From contig JASJDC010000003.1 of assembly GCA_030065235.1 (NCBI GenBank), positions 248,001-312,000 on the forward strand: 64,000 nucleotides of DNA, in the 5' to 3' direction. How positions within the stretch are numbered: position 1 is the first letter of the stretch; each line of letters opens with the position of its first letter. Shown here piece by piece: positions 16,877 to 26,213 of the stretch. The position numbers were made by a program, and so were the translations under genes. Under the pieces are notes generated by a model. It did not search any database, had not been told where the DNA came from, and saw only the letters and a list, made by a program, of their open reading frames with translations. The DNA is from Alphaproteobacteria bacterium (GTDB lineage Bacteria; Pseudomonadota; Alphaproteobacteria; UBA8366; Aestuariispiraceae).

Positions 16877-17983
16877 ATGGTGACGATACCAAAAACGATG
16901 CGCGCGGTTGTGCTGATCGGCCATGGCGGTTTGGAGAAACTGGAGTTGCGGGAGTCCTACCCGGTCCCGGCGGTCGGACCAGAGGACGCCTTGATCAAGG
17001 TCGGCGCCTGCGGGCTGAACAACACCGATATCAACACCCGCATTGGCTGGTACAATAGCGACGTCCGCGACGGCACCACGGAGGAAGGCGGCGTCGAGGG
17101 TTTTGCGGCGCTTGGCGACGCGGATGGGGCCTGGGGCGGCGGCATAGACTTTCCCCGCATCCAGGGCGCCGATGTCTGCGGAACCGTCGTCGCCGTGGGA
17201 CAGGCGGTGGACCCCGCCCTGATCGGCAGCCGCGTGCTCGTCGACACCTGGCTGCGGGATTGGCGCGATCCTGAGGACACCGACAAGTGCCGCTATTTCG
17301 GCTCGGAACATGACGGCGGCTATGCGGAATACGCTTCGGCGCCCGCCGCCAATATCCATCCGATCGACAGCGATTTGAGTGATGCCGAGCTCGCCACTTT
17401 CGCGACCTCTTATATCACGGCGGAAAACCTGCTGGTCCAAGCGCATGTCGGGCAGGGGGATGTCGTGCTCATTCCTGGAGCGAGCGGCGGCGTCGGTTCG
17501 GCATTGGTGCAGCTCTGCCGGAGGCGCGGCGCGATCCCGGTCGCGCTCTGCGGCGCATCGAAAGCGCAGGCGGTGCAAGCGCTGGGCGCGGAGGCGGTGC
17601 TGCCGCGCGCACCGGAGGACTTGGGCGCGGCGTTGCAAGAGGCGATTGGGCGGCCTACTGTCGATGTCGTCGCCGATGTCGTCGGCGGCCCGATGTTTGG
17701 CCAATTCCTCAAGGTCTTGGTCCAGAAGGGTCGTTATACCTGCGCAGGCGCCATTGCCGGGCCGATCGTCGAGTTTGATCTACGGGATTTCTATCTCAAG
17801 GACCTGGTCTTCACCGGCGCGACGATCATCGCACCCGGACTGTTCGCCGATCTGGTGGGATATATCGAGCGCGGCGAGATTAAGCCGTTGGTCGCGGCCA
17901 CTTTCCCGCTAGAGCAAGTGCCGGATGCGCAACGGCTATTCCTGAAAAAGACGCATGTTGGCAATATCGTCGTTGTTCCTTGA
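16877..17983 (+). CDS. Zinc-type alcohol dehydrogenase / quinone oxidoreductase family (MDR) protein
   Basis: This 368-aa medium-chain dehydrogenase/reductase starts at ATG 16877 behind a CGGAG site. It has the GroES-like N-terminal domain with VGACGLNNTDINTRIGWY and IQGADVCGTVVAVG. The Rossmann domain has VLIPGASGGVGSALVQLCR around residue 200. Cysteine is sparse and the classical structural-zinc cluster is absent. This suggests a quinone-reductase-like or zinc-poor subgroup, although the CGLNNTD segment resembles zinc-type enzymes. An insertion (about residues 60-85) after the first domain start is unusual. The cofactor is expected to be NADPH, and the substrate is unknown. Confidence 0.85.
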   Translation: MVTIPKTMRAVVLIGHGGLEKLELRESYPVPAVGPEDALIKVGACGLNNTDINTRIGWYNSDVRDGTTEEGGVEGFAALGDADGAWGGGIDFPRIQGADVCGTVVAVGQAVDPALIGSRVLVDTWLRDWRDPEDTDKCRYFGSEHDGGYAEYASAPAANIHPIDSDLSDAELATFATSYITAENLLVQAHVGQGDVVLIPGASGGVGSALVQLCRRRGAIPVALCGASKAQAVQALGAEAVLPRAPEDLGAALQEAIGRPTVDVVADVVGGPMFGQFLKVLVQKGRYTCAGAIAGPIVEFDLRDFYLKDLVFTGATIIAPGLFADLVGYIERGEIKPLVAATFPLEQVPDAQRLFLKKTHVGNIVVVP

Positions 17984-18016
17984 AAGTCGGGCGCCGAATC
18001 GTGGCCTGTTGAGCCG

Positions 18017-18457
18017 ATGGAGCTCAGTTGGATTTTCCCTTTCACCCTGATCCCCGGCACGGCCATGCTGGTCCTGTCGACGGCGAACCGTTTTCATCAT
18101 GTCAATGGCGTCATACGAGCGCATATGGCGGCGCATGGCGAAGATGAGACGGTGAAGTTTTACATGCGCCGAACGCACAAGCTGTATATCGCCCTGGTGG
18201 GGCTCTATTGCGGTGTGGCTTTCTTCGCGATCTCCGCTTTGCTGGCGAATATCAGCACGCACTATGCGCCGGAATCTTGGGTCGATTCCGCTTGGACGAT
18301 CCTGCAGACCTGCGGCGTCCTGTGCGTGTTCTTTAGCGCCGTTCAATTAACGTTAGAGGCGCTGATGGCCTATGAAGGGATCAAGCGGGAAGTCGCCGAC
18401 GAGCACGCCCACCGCCTCGCCGAACGCCCACCCAAGTCGTCGAGCGGGACGGGATAA
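18017..18457 (+). CDS. DUF2721-like membrane protein
   Basis: This 146-aa protein has three hydrophobic stretches (about residues 5-22, 57-80 and 92-115). An LSTANRFHHVNGVIRAHMA motif lies between the first two, the usual hallmark of DUF2721 proteins. The C-terminus is charged and probably cytoplasmic. No function is known for the family. It follows the MDR dehydrogenase by 33 bp on the same strand and converges on a GST gene 2 bp beyond its stop. Confidence 0.7.
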   Translation: MELSWIFPFTLIPGTAMLVLSTANRFHHVNGVIRAHMAAHGEDETVKFYMRRTHKLYIALVGLYCGVAFFAISALLANISTHYAPESWVDSAWTILQTCGVLCVFFSAVQLTLEALMAYEGIKREVADEHAHRLAERPPKSSSGTG

Positions 18458-18459
18458 AC

Positions 18460-19161
18460 TTACCCGGCCGATCCGGTCTGATTGAACAGGATCTTGCGCT
18501 CTTCCTCGGTCGGCGGCGCGCTGCGGCGCAGCTCTTTCGCCAGATCGACGCCGCGTTGCACCGCCGGGCGTTCCTTGATCCGCGCGCGCCAATCCTTGAC
18601 CTTTGGATAGGGGTCGAGCGATCCGCCCAAAGGCTTTGCGATCAGGACCCAGGGCCAGGCGATCATGTCGGCGATCGAATAGTCCGCGCCCAACAGATAA
18701 GGCCGGTCGGCCAGTTGTCGCTCCAGGACCCCCAGATTACGGTCATACTCATTGGCGTAGCGCTGATGGGCGTAGGCGTTGTCGCCTTGGGCGTAGTTCA
18801 CAAAATGGCTAAGCTGGCCAGCCATCGGGCCCTGATTGCCCGTCTGCCAGAAAAGCCACTCCAGCGCTTCCTTCCGGCCGCGCGCGTCCTGTGGGATGAA
18901 GCGATGATGCTTGTCGGCCAGATACAGCATGATCGCGCCCGACTCGAAGACGCTGACCGGTTCGTCGCCATAGTCGGCGGGCGGCTCGGGATCGACCAGG
19001 GCCGGCATCCGGTTGTTCGGACTGATCGCCAGAAACTCCGGCTTGAACTGGTCGCCCTTGCCGATATTCACCGGGATCAGCCGGTACGGGACGCCCAATT
19101 CTTCGAGCAGGATGGCGACTTTCCAGCCGTTCGGCGTCGGCCAATAATAGAAATCCAACAT
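18460..19161 (-). CDS. Glutathione S-transferase family protein (YghU-like)
   Basis: This 233-aa GST begins MLDFYYWPTPNGWKVAILLE. It has ISPNNRMPALVDPEPPADYG, FESGAIMLYLADKHHRF and a helical C-terminal domain with YLLGADYSIADMIAWPWV. The motif set matches nu-class GSTs such as YghU, which reduce organic hydroperoxides or disulfides with glutathione. It shares recognisable motifs with the GST at 13068-13706 and so is a paralog. Its start lies 6 bp after the stop of the CoA-transferase gene, so the two are probably one transcript. Confidence 0.9.
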   Translation of the reverse strand: MLDFYYWPTPNGWKVAILLEELGVPYRLIPVNIGKGDQFKPEFLAISPNNRMPALVDPEPPADYGDEPVSVFESGAIMLYLADKHHRFIPQDARGRKEALEWLFWQTGNQGPMAGQLSHFVNYAQGDNAYAHQRYANEYDRNLGVLERQLADRPYLLGADYSIADMIAWPWVLIAKPLGGSLDPYPKVKDWRARIKERPAVQRGVDLAKELRRSAPPTEEERKILFNQTGSAG

Positions 19162-19167
19162 GCGGGG

Positions 19168-20388
19168 TCACTCCGCCGCGCGTTCATGGGAAGGCGGGTT
19201 TGGGGCCATGGCCGCGCCATCCGCCAGCATCGCCGCGATCTCAGCCGGATCGAGCCCCGCCTCGGTCAGAATTTCCCGCGTATGTTCGCCCTGAAGCGGC
19301 GCGCCCCGGCGATATTCGATCGGCGATTTCGAGAATTGGCCGGCCGGACGCGCTTGACGCAGCGGTCCCGCATGCGCGTGCTCCAACTCGACGATGATGT
19401 CGTTCTCGACGATCTGCGGATGCGCAATCATCTCCTTGCGTCGCAACACCGGCGCGCAGGGGATGTCATGCGCGTCCAGGACTTTCAGCCAATGCGCGGC
19501 GCTATCCGTCGCCAAGACATGCTGCGTCAACTCCAGCCGCTCGTCGATATGGTGGTGGCGATTCTCCGGCGTGTTGAAACGCGGATCGTCGCGCCATTCC
19601 GGATGGCCCAACGCCTCGGTCAGCGCGACCCATTGTTTGTCGGTGTTCACCGCGACGCTGATGAAGTCTGTCGTGGTTTCATAGATCAGGTCGATGAAGC
19701 TGTGCGCCGTTTCGCTGTCGATTTCATCGCCGATGAAGGTGTGGCCGCCCATGTCCGAGTTCCACAGGAAGGCGACGATGCTGTCCAGCATCGAGACACG
19801 GACATGCTGGCCCTCGCCGGTTCGGAAACGGTGCAGCAGGGCGGCGGTGATCGACTGCGAAGCCATAACGCCGGTCAGCTTGTCCGGCAGAATCGTGCGC
19901 ACCAGCCGGGGCCGCGCCTTGTCCGAGCCGCCTTGTATCGTCGTCAGGCCGGACAGCGCCTGCACCAGCGGGTCATAGACCGGCTTGGCGGCGTAGGGCC
20001 CGTTTTCGCCGAACCCGCTGATCGAGGCGTAGATGATATCCGGACGTTCTTGGCGGACGGCGTCTTCACCCAGGCCCAATCGCTCGATTACGCCGGGGCG
20101 AAAGTTATGCATGAAGACATCGGCCTCCCGGGTCAGCGCCTTGACCGCCTTGAGGCCGCGCTCGTCCTTCAGATCCAGCGCGATCGACCGCTTGTTCCGG
20201 TTGTTGTTGACGAAAGAGGCGGTGAACCCGTTGCGCCGGGTCGAGACCTGGCGCGTCACATCGCCGGCCCCGGTATTCTCAATCTTGATCACGTCCGCCC
20301 CTTGATCCCCCAGCATCATACTGGCCGATGGGCCGGAGACGACCTGGGTCAGGTCAACAATGCGAACGCCGTCCAATGGTCCGGGCAT
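19168..20388 (-). CDS. CaiB/BaiF (family III) CoA-transferase
   Basis: This 406-aa enzyme moves CoA between carboxylic acids without a ping-pong glutamyl-CoA intermediate. Family features are LDGVRIVDLTQVVSGPSASM at the start, GADVIKIEN, FVNNNRNKRSIALDLK, DVFMHNFRPGVIERLGLG and the VSMLDSIVAFLWNSDMGG region, where the catalytic Asp is expected. ATG 20388 has a good AGAGGTGAG ribosome site, and the longer upstream frame was discarded. A GST follows 6 bp downstream. The acyl substrate cannot be deduced. Confidence 0.9.
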   Translation of the reverse strand: MPGPLDGVRIVDLTQVVSGPSASMMLGDQGADVIKIENTGAGDVTRQVSTRRNGFTASFVNNNRNKRSIALDLKDERGLKAVKALTREADVFMHNFRPGVIERLGLGEDAVRQERPDIIYASISGFGENGPYAAKPVYDPLVQALSGLTTIQGGSDKARPRLVRTILPDKLTGVMASQSITAALLHRFRTGEGQHVRVSMLDSIVAFLWNSDMGGHTFIGDEIDSETAHSFIDLIYETTTDFISVAVNTDKQWVALTEALGHPEWRDDPRFNTPENRHHHIDERLELTQHVLATDSAAHWLKVLDAHDIPCAPVLRRKEMIAHPQIVENDIIVELEHAHAGPLRQARPAGQFSKSPIEYRRGAPLQGEHTREILTEAGLDPAEIAAMLADGAAMAPNPPSHERAAE

Positions 20389-20566
20389 GGTCTCACCTCT
20401 GTTACAAATCCATTGCGGTCTCGCCATCGAATATGAGGGACAGCGAGCGCTTCGCAATGGCGCTAGTCCGCCCGAGGGCGGATCGCCCTGTAAAAACTGT
20501 GTGTATTGCGCGGCAAAGACGGCCGCCGCGCTTGGCAAGCAAAATGAAGGCGCCTATCTCCCTGCC

Positions 20567-21622
20567 ATGGATTCGCTGACTCAATTCACCCTTGGCGCCG
20601 CGATTGGCGTGGTTGCGTTCGGCCGCAAGATGGGGCCGCGCAAGGCTGCGATTGTCGGCGGCGCGCTTGGGACCTTGCCGGATCTTGATGTGTTCTTGCC
20701 AGCGGACGATCCGATCGACGCCTTTATCGGACATCGCGGCTTCAGCCATTCTCTGATCGTGCATACGGCGCTCGCACCCTTGATCGGCGAGGGGCTGAGA
20801 CGCCTGTTCGAGGGGCTGCGCGCGCATCGGGCCTGGACCATCTTCTCGGTCTGGATCATCCTGACGACACATGCGCTGCTCGACGCCATGACGGTCTACG
20901 GAACCAAACTGCTCTGGCCGCTGACCGACTATCCTTTCGGCATGGGCTCGCTCTTCATCATTGATCCGTTCTACACACTGCCGATCCTGATTCCGGTCCT
21001 TTGGGCGCTTCTGTCCGGAATTGGGCCGATTTCGCGCGGCCCGGTCCTGATGAAGACAATGGCGATAATGTTGGCCGTCAGCACCGGATACGCCGGCTGG
21101 TCGATCGCGGCGCAGGCCTGGGCGACGTCGAGGATCGAGACGGCGCTGCGGGCCGAAGGCGTCACCGCCGACCGGCTTCTGGTCACGCCCATGCCCTTCT
21201 CGACGATCCTCTGGAAAGGCATCGCCATCGATGGAGACCGCTACTTCAACGTCTACAGCTCGCTTCTCGACAATGGCGACTGGGCGACGGGTCAGATTTT
21301 CGAACATCAACGCCATACCGCACTGATGGACGGGCTGACAGACCCGACAAACGCCGAGAATATCGCCCGCTTCACGAAGGGCTTCTACGGCATGCTGGCC
21401 TGGGGCGACGCGATCATCATCCGCGATTTACGCATGGGGGCCACGCCGAACTACGTCTTCACCTTCAAGATCGCCAATGGCGATGCGGCGGAGGCGCGAC
21501 CGATCGAGCCTGTCCAGATGGAAAGCCCGCGCGCTTCGGACGGCGATATGGCCTGGCTCTTCTCGCGGATCACCGATCAGACTCTCGTCCGCAACGAACC
21601 GCTTAGCCCCAGCTTCCGCTAG
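20567..21622 (+). CDS. YdjM/DUF457-type membrane-bound metal-dependent hydrolase
   Basis: This 351-aa protein starts MDSLTQFTLGAAIGVVAFG. It carries the metal-binding features of the YdjM/YbcI family: GALGTLPDLDVF near residue 40, HRGFSHSLIVHTALA near 60 and THALLDAMTVYG near 105. Four or five membrane segments follow, then a roughly 150-residue soluble C-terminal region. The family is annotated as inner-membrane hydrolases with unknown substrate. In other bacteria related proteins are linked to the LexA regulon, but no LexA box was seen here. It is divergent from the CoA-transferase across about 180 bp. Confidence 0.85.
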   Translation: MDSLTQFTLGAAIGVVAFGRKMGPRKAAIVGGALGTLPDLDVFLPADDPIDAFIGHRGFSHSLIVHTALAPLIGEGLRRLFEGLRAHRAWTIFSVWIILTTHALLDAMTVYGTKLLWPLTDYPFGMGSLFIIDPFYTLPILIPVLWALLSGIGPISRGPVLMKTMAIMLAVSTGYAGWSIAAQAWATSRIETALRAEGVTADRLLVTPMPFSTILWKGIAIDGDRYFNVYSSLLDNGDWATGQIFEHQRHTALMDGLTDPTNAENIARFTKGFYGMLAWGDAIIIRDLRMGATPNYVFTFKIANGDAAEARPIEPVQMESPRASDGDMAWLFSRITDQTLVRNEPLSPSFR

Positions 21623-21652
21623 GGCCTCAATGCCGACCTTGCAGGGCCGCTG

Positions 21653-22315
21653 ATGTCTCTCTCATTAGGCTGGCCGGCGCTCGCCGCCGCAGCCGGCTTC
21701 GGCGTGATCGGCGGCTGGCTGGTCTCGAGAGACACGCGGGGCCTTGCGAGGACGGCGCTCTGGTCGCTGGCCTGGTACGCCGCCGTCTGTCTCAGCAACC
21801 TTCAATTCCTCGGCCGGCTGCTTGATCGCTATCCCGGCGATTCCTTCCACACCTTGACGCCGCTTGCCGGCGCCGTTCTGGGTCTACTCTCGCTTCTATT
21901 CTGCATCGCCGCGCTCGGCGCCGCCTGGACCGCAATCCGATGGTCGGCGCCGCGCCTCGATCAGCCTTGGCGCGCCCTGGCGCCCTTCCCAATCGTCGCT
22001 GTCTGCTATCTGATCTGGGAGTTCTTCGCGCCGCAGATGCACTATTTCTACTACCTGATCATCTTCGAAGGGCTGCCCTGGCAATGGGTTGTGCAGCTCG
22101 GGCAGATTTGGCGCCGCATCCTCAGTTTCCTGGGACCGACCGCAGAAGGGTCCTACGCCGCGGACTTCGGCGCGCTTTTCCTGCACGCCATGATCCTGCT
22201 GGCGCTCGGCATGGCGCTGCGAAGCTTCCCCGGCCCTAAGATGCAGACAGCGGTATTCGCCGCCTTCGGGTTGGGCGCCGGCCGATTGGCGCTGTCGGCG
22301 GGTGCGCCGCTTTAA
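21653..22315 (+). CDS. Hypothetical integral membrane protein
   Basis: I do not recognise this 220-aa protein. It has about six hydrophobic segments (near residues 6-25, 36-50, 70-92, 110-122, 128-146 and 178-195), separated by short loops with Arg, Trp and Tyr clusters (IWEFFAPQMHYFYYLIIF). It starts 30 bp after the hydrolase gene and is probably co-transcribed with it. Its last bases overlap the 3' end of the convergent Rieske oxygenase gene by 4 bp. No catalytic motif is apparent. Confidence 0.7.
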   Translation: MSLSLGWPALAAAAGFGVIGGWLVSRDTRGLARTALWSLAWYAAVCLSNLQFLGRLLDRYPGDSFHTLTPLAGAVLGLLSLLFCIAALGAAWTAIRWSAPRLDQPWRALAPFPIVAVCYLIWEFFAPQMHYFYYLIIFEGLPWQWVVQLGQIWRRILSFLGPTAEGSYAADFGALFLHAMILLALGMALRSFPGPKMQTAVFAAFGLGAGRLALSAGAPL

Positions 22316-23493
22316 GCGCTTTCCGCCTGTGAGAGGTCGGGCGTCGCGCTGTCCAACAGAGCGCGGGCCACCCATTCATGGAAACAGCGCGTCGGCGCGT
22401 CCAGAACCGGGGTCAGAACGCCGCCGTCAAAGGCCGGCGAGGTCCGACCGCGCTGCATCGCCGAGACCACCCCGACATCCTCGGTGAAGACCAGGCGCCA
22501 GGCGCGCGTGTTCGCTTCCCGCAAGCCGGCGAAATCAGGGCTGACGCTGGCCTCGTCGAAATAAAAGATCTCGACCCGCTCACGCGTTTCATGGGCGCTG
22601 ATCGGCTCGATCAGGATGCCGTAGAAATGGTCCTTGTGAACGCCCAGCAGGACGTTCGGATAAAGCGCGACATACTCCCCGCGCGTGTCCCAATACTCCG
22701 ACAGGCCGCTTAGAGGTGGAAAGGCCGCGCCGTCCTGGGACAGCATCGGGCGGTAGACGCGGGTGACCTGGCCGGAGTAGCGCTGATCCTCGACGATATT
22801 GTCATGGTCTTCCAAGCGCGAATAGCTGTTCAGGCCGGGATGCACCCAGGGCAGGTGATAGGCCTCGACGTAATTTTCCACCGCCAGCTTCCAATTCGCG
22901 TTCAAGGTCAGCTCGATGGTCGAATCCGCGCCGGAATTGTAGAGCGGCGCGTCGGCGAAATCGGACCAGCGTGATAGGAGGCTGGCATGGGCGAGATTGA
23001 AGGGCGCGGCCTGGCCGCTGAGATCGACAAAGACCATCCCCATCCAGACATGGCTGCGCACCTCGCGCAAACCATGCTGCGCCGGGTCGAAATCCGGATG
23101 CGTATCGACGCCCGGCCCGCCGACGAAGGGCGTCTTGCGCAGGGCGCCGCCCAGATCGTAGCACCAGGAATGATAGGGGCAGCGGATCACGCCCTTGGTG
23201 TTGCAGGCCTGCTCGACCAGGACGACGCCGCGATGGCTGCAGATATTGTGAAAGACCCGCAACGCGTTTTCCTTGTCGCGCACCATGACCAGCGGCTGGC
23301 CCAGGAACGTGACGGGGTAGGCGTCGCCGGGTCGGGGCGCGTCCTTCGCGAAGCCGAGACAAGCCCAGTGGTCGCGAAACAGAGAGTCGCGCTCCCAGGC
23401 GAACACAGTGTCAGCCGTATAGCAGTCGTTCGGCGCGCCCGCTGACGGCGTTTCCAGGACCTGAGAGAGGGCGGAGCGGAGATCGGTCGTCAT
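22312..23493 (-). CDS. Rieske non-haem iron oxygenase, alpha subunit
   Basis: This 393-aa ring-hydroxylating-type oxygenase large subunit has the Rieske [2Fe-2S] ligands in HNICSHRGVVL and IRCPYHSWCYDLGG (about residues 84-113). The mononuclear iron site is in NWKLAVENYVEAYHLPWVHPG (about residues 196-216). These are all intact. The substrate range includes aromatics, quaternary amines and carnitine-like compounds. The family resembles choline- or glycine-betaine-type monooxygenases as much as aromatic dioxygenases. No reductase or beta subunit is adjacent, so its electron-transfer partner is elsewhere. Confidence 0.9.
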   Translation of the reverse strand: MTTDLRSALSQVLETPSAGAPNDCYTADTVFAWERDSLFRDHWACLGFAKDAPRPGDAYPVTFLGQPLVMVRDKENALRVFHNICSHRGVVLVEQACNTKGVIRCPYHSWCYDLGGALRKTPFVGGPGVDTHPDFDPAQHGLREVRSHVWMGMVFVDLSGQAAPFNLAHASLLSRWSDFADAPLYNSGADSTIELTLNANWKLAVENYVEAYHLPWVHPGLNSYSRLEDHDNIVEDQRYSGQVTRVYRPMLSQDGAAFPPLSGLSEYWDTRGEYVALYPNVLLGVHKDHFYGILIEPISAHETRERVEIFYFDEASVSPDFAGLREANTRAWRLVFTEDVGVVSAMQRGRTSPAFDGGVLTPVLDAPTRCFHEWVARALLDSATPDLSQAESA

Positions 23494-23576
23494 CGCGGCG
23501 TTCCTTTTCGAAAGCGAGAACCGTGAGATTAGACTCCGCGGAAAATCGTACAGGTCGAATTCGGATAACGAGCAGG

Positions 23577-24593
23577 TTAGGCGATTTCACCGATCAGGTC
23601 GGCCAGGCGTCGATCCGCCTCTTCGGCGCTGGGCGCGTCATCAACGGGCTGCGTTTGGGGATGCGCCTCGAATCGGGCGGCGCTGTCGGCCCGCAGCGCT
23701 GGCGCCGCCTCGGCCAGAGCCGTCATTTCCTCGAATTCGCCGTTGCAGTGCAGCGCGACATCGCATCCCGCGCTCAACGCGCTCAAGGCCCGTGAGACAG
23801 GGTCGCCGCTGAGCGCGCCCATCGAAATATCATCGCTGAACAGCGGGCCTGCGAGTGCGATGTCGCCTCGGATGATTTTCGCGATCGCGGTCGGCGAATG
23901 GGTCACGGGCCGGTCGGGATCGACCTCTGTGAGGACCAGATGTCCGGTCATGCCCCAAACGCCCGATGGCGCCGCTGCGAAAGGGGTGAAATCCGTTGCG
24001 CGCAATTCCGCCGCAGGCGCGTCGATGATCGGCGTTCTGACATGACTGTCGACGCTGGCGCGGCCGTGGCCGGGCAGATGCTTCACGATCGGCGTGACGC
24101 CCGCCGCGCGATATCCATTGATCGCGGCGCGCCCGAGAGCTGCGACAAGGTGTGGGTCTGGGCCATAGGATCGGTCGCCGATCACGCTGCTGGCCCCTTT
24201 GAAGGCCAGATCGAGACAAGGCGCGCAATTGACCGAGACGCCGCAACGCCTCAATTCGAGACCGATACGCAGCGCGTGCCAGAACGCGGCCTCCGCCCCT
24301 TTCTCGCGGTCATGCTGGGCGACCTGGCCGATGCGGGCGGCGGCGACTGAGCCTTGAAAAGCGGGTTTTCGCAAGCGCTGTACTCGGCCGCCTTCCTGGT
24401 CGATGAGAATCGGCGGGTCGTCCCGCCCGTCCGCGTTCCGGATCGCATCGGTCAGGGCGCGCAGTTGATCGGGCGTTTCGATGTTGCGGCCGAACAAGAT
24501 AACGCCGAACGGGCGGGCCGCCTTGATCAGGTCGGCTTCGCGCGCGGTCAGGCGTGCGCCTTCCAGGCTTAGAGTCAGGGCGCGGCGGGTCAC
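23577..24593 (-). CDS. nagZ: Beta-N-acetylhexosaminidase NagZ
   Basis: This 338-aa glycoside hydrolase family 3 enzyme removes GlcNAc from anhydro-muropeptides in peptidoglycan recycling. It has the family motif VKHLPGHGRASVDSHVRTPI with the catalytic His/Asp dyad. The catalytic-nucleophile loop FSDDISMGALSGD (about residues 252-264) and NCAPCLDLAF are also present. It is cytoplasmic, with no signal peptide. It is 12 bp upstream of the next leftward feature boundary. The adjacent MatB-like gene shows no evident link. The length is close to other NagZ proteins. Confidence 0.93.
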   Translation of the reverse strand: MTRRALTLSLEGARLTAREADLIKAARPFGVILFGRNIETPDQLRALTDAIRNADGRDDPPILIDQEGGRVQRLRKPAFQGSVAAARIGQVAQHDREKGAEAAFWHALRIGLELRRCGVSVNCAPCLDLAFKGASSVIGDRSYGPDPHLVAALGRAAINGYRAAGVTPIVKHLPGHGRASVDSHVRTPIIDAPAAELRATDFTPFAAAPSGVWGMTGHLVLTEVDPDRPVTHSPTAIAKIIRGDIALAGPLFSDDISMGALSGDPVSRALSALSAGCDVALHCNGEFEEMTALAEAAPALRADSAARFEAHPQTQPVDDAPSAEEADRRLADLIGEIA

Positions 24594-24605
24594 GATCGAT
24601 CCATC

Positions 24606-26099
24606 CTAGCCATAGATCTCGCGCAGCATAGCCTTCTGCACCTTGCCCATGGCGTTGCGCGGCAACGCGTCCAGAAAGATATAGGATCTCGGCTGCTTGA
24701 ACCGCGCCAGACTCTCCGCGACGCCGGTCTCCAAGGCGGCCTGGTCCGGCGCGCATCCTGGCTCTAGGACGATGGCCGCGGCTACCGCCTCGCCGAAATC
24801 CGCGTCTGGGACGCCGAAGACAGCGCTCTCGACGACGCCTTCCAACTGGTTCAGACCCGCCTCGACCTCAACCGGGTAGACATTATAGCCGCCGGTGATG
24901 ATCAAATCCTTCTGCCGTCCGACGATCTCGACATAGCCGTCCGCGTCGACCCGACCCAGATCGCCGGTAATGAAGAAGCCTGTCGGACGGATTGCCGCCT
25001 CTGTCTTTTTAGGCATGTTCCAATAGCCTTGAAAGACATTCGGGCCGCGCACCTCCAGCATACCGACAGCGCCTGGAGGCAGTATAGCCCCGGTTTCCGG
25101 ATCGGTGACGACAATTTCCACCCTGTCGAGCGGCGGACCGACCTTGCCGGGTTTGCGCGGGCCGTCATACGGGTTCGAGGTGATCATGGTGGTCTCGGTC
25201 ATGCCGTAGCGTTCGAGAATCCGATGACCCGTCCGCGTCTCGAAGGCGGCGTGCGTGTCCGCGAGAAGCGGCGCGCTGCCGGAGATGAATACGCGCATGC
25301 GCTTGACCAGATCGCGGGTTAGGCGCGGATCGCTCAACAGTCGGGTGTGGAAGGTCGGCACGCCCATCATCGCCGTCGCGTGGGGGAGGGCTTCGATGAC
25401 CTGATCCAGGTCGAACTTCGGGAAAAAGCGGACCGTCAGCCCGGCCAGCAACGCCACATTCATCGCGACGAACAGGCCATGGGCGTGGAAGATCGGCAAG
25501 GCGTGCAGCAAGACGTCTTCTTTCTCGAAACGCCAGGCCTCGACGAGGGTCCGTGCGTTGGACAGCAGGTTGTCGTGGCTCAACATCGCCCCTTTTGACC
25601 GGCCGGTCGTCCCTGACGTGTAAAGCAGTCCGGCCAGATCGTTTGCGCCGCGCGGAACTGTGTCGAACTTGGAGGGCTTATCCGCCGCCTCGGTCAGACT
25701 CCCGGAACCGTCTGCATCGAGGGTCAAGACGCCCGCGCCCTGCGCCTCTGCGACCGGGCGCAGGTGTTGCGCCGCCGTTTCATCGCAGACCAGAAGGCGT
25801 GCGCCGGAATCTTGCAGGAAATAGGTGACCTCCGCCGTCGTGTAGGCGGTGTTGAGCGGCAGGAAGACAGCGCCGGCCTGTAGCGACGCGGCGTATAGGG
25901 CGAGAGCCTCGACCGATTTTTCGACCTGAACGACGATCCTGTCTCCCGGCGTCGCGCCCTGGTCAACAAGAACATGCGCCAGACGGGCGGCGCGGGCGAC
26001 GAAGTCGCAATAACGCACGGCGCCGCCGTCCGGCGTGATCAGGAAAGCGTCGGTATTCCCCGCATGCGGGGCGAACAAGGCGTCATAGAGCAGATTCAT
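24606..26099 (-). CDS. Malonyl-CoA synthetase-like acyl-CoA ligase (MatB family)
   Basis: This 497-aa ANL-superfamily adenylating enzyme would convert malonate or methylmalonate plus CoA and ATP to the CoA thioester. Core motifs are GLLYTSGTTGRSKGAMLSH, MMGVPTFHTRLL, RYGMTETTMITSNPYDG, the TGDLGRVDADGYVEIVGR hinge and the C-terminal catalytic Lys in PRNAMGKVQKAML. The MGVPTF and TMITSNPYDGPRKPGKVG segments are typical of MatB. The start was set at ATG 26099. No malonate decarboxylase or MatC transporter is adjacent. The nearby nagZ follows 12 bp downstream on the same strand. Confidence 0.87.
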   Translation of the reverse strand: MNLLYDALFAPHAGNTDAFLITPDGGAVRYCDFVARAARLAHVLVDQGATPGDRIVVQVEKSVEALALYAASLQAGAVFLPLNTAYTTAEVTYFLQDSGARLLVCDETAAQHLRPVAEAQGAGVLTLDADGSGSLTEAADKPSKFDTVPRGANDLAGLLYTSGTTGRSKGAMLSHDNLLSNARTLVEAWRFEKEDVLLHALPIFHAHGLFVAMNVALLAGLTVRFFPKFDLDQVIEALPHATAMMGVPTFHTRLLSDPRLTRDLVKRMRVFISGSAPLLADTHAAFETRTGHRILERYGMTETTMITSNPYDGPRKPGKVGPPLDRVEIVVTDPETGAILPPGAVGMLEVRGPNVFQGYWNMPKKTEAAIRPTGFFITGDLGRVDADGYVEIVGRQKDLIITGGYNVYPVEVEAGLNQLEGVVESAVFGVPDADFGEAVAAAIVLEPGCAPDQAALETGVAESLARFKQPRSYIFLDALPRNAMGKVQKAMLREIYG

Positions 26100-26213
26100 A
26101 GGGCTGGGGCGGCGAAACCTTCGGAGGGGCGGAGGTTTAGCCGTTCCGGCGCCCCCTCTCAATCCCGATCGCCTAGCGAACCGAGTCAGGCGTCGGGTCC
26201 GATCGCCCGAGCG

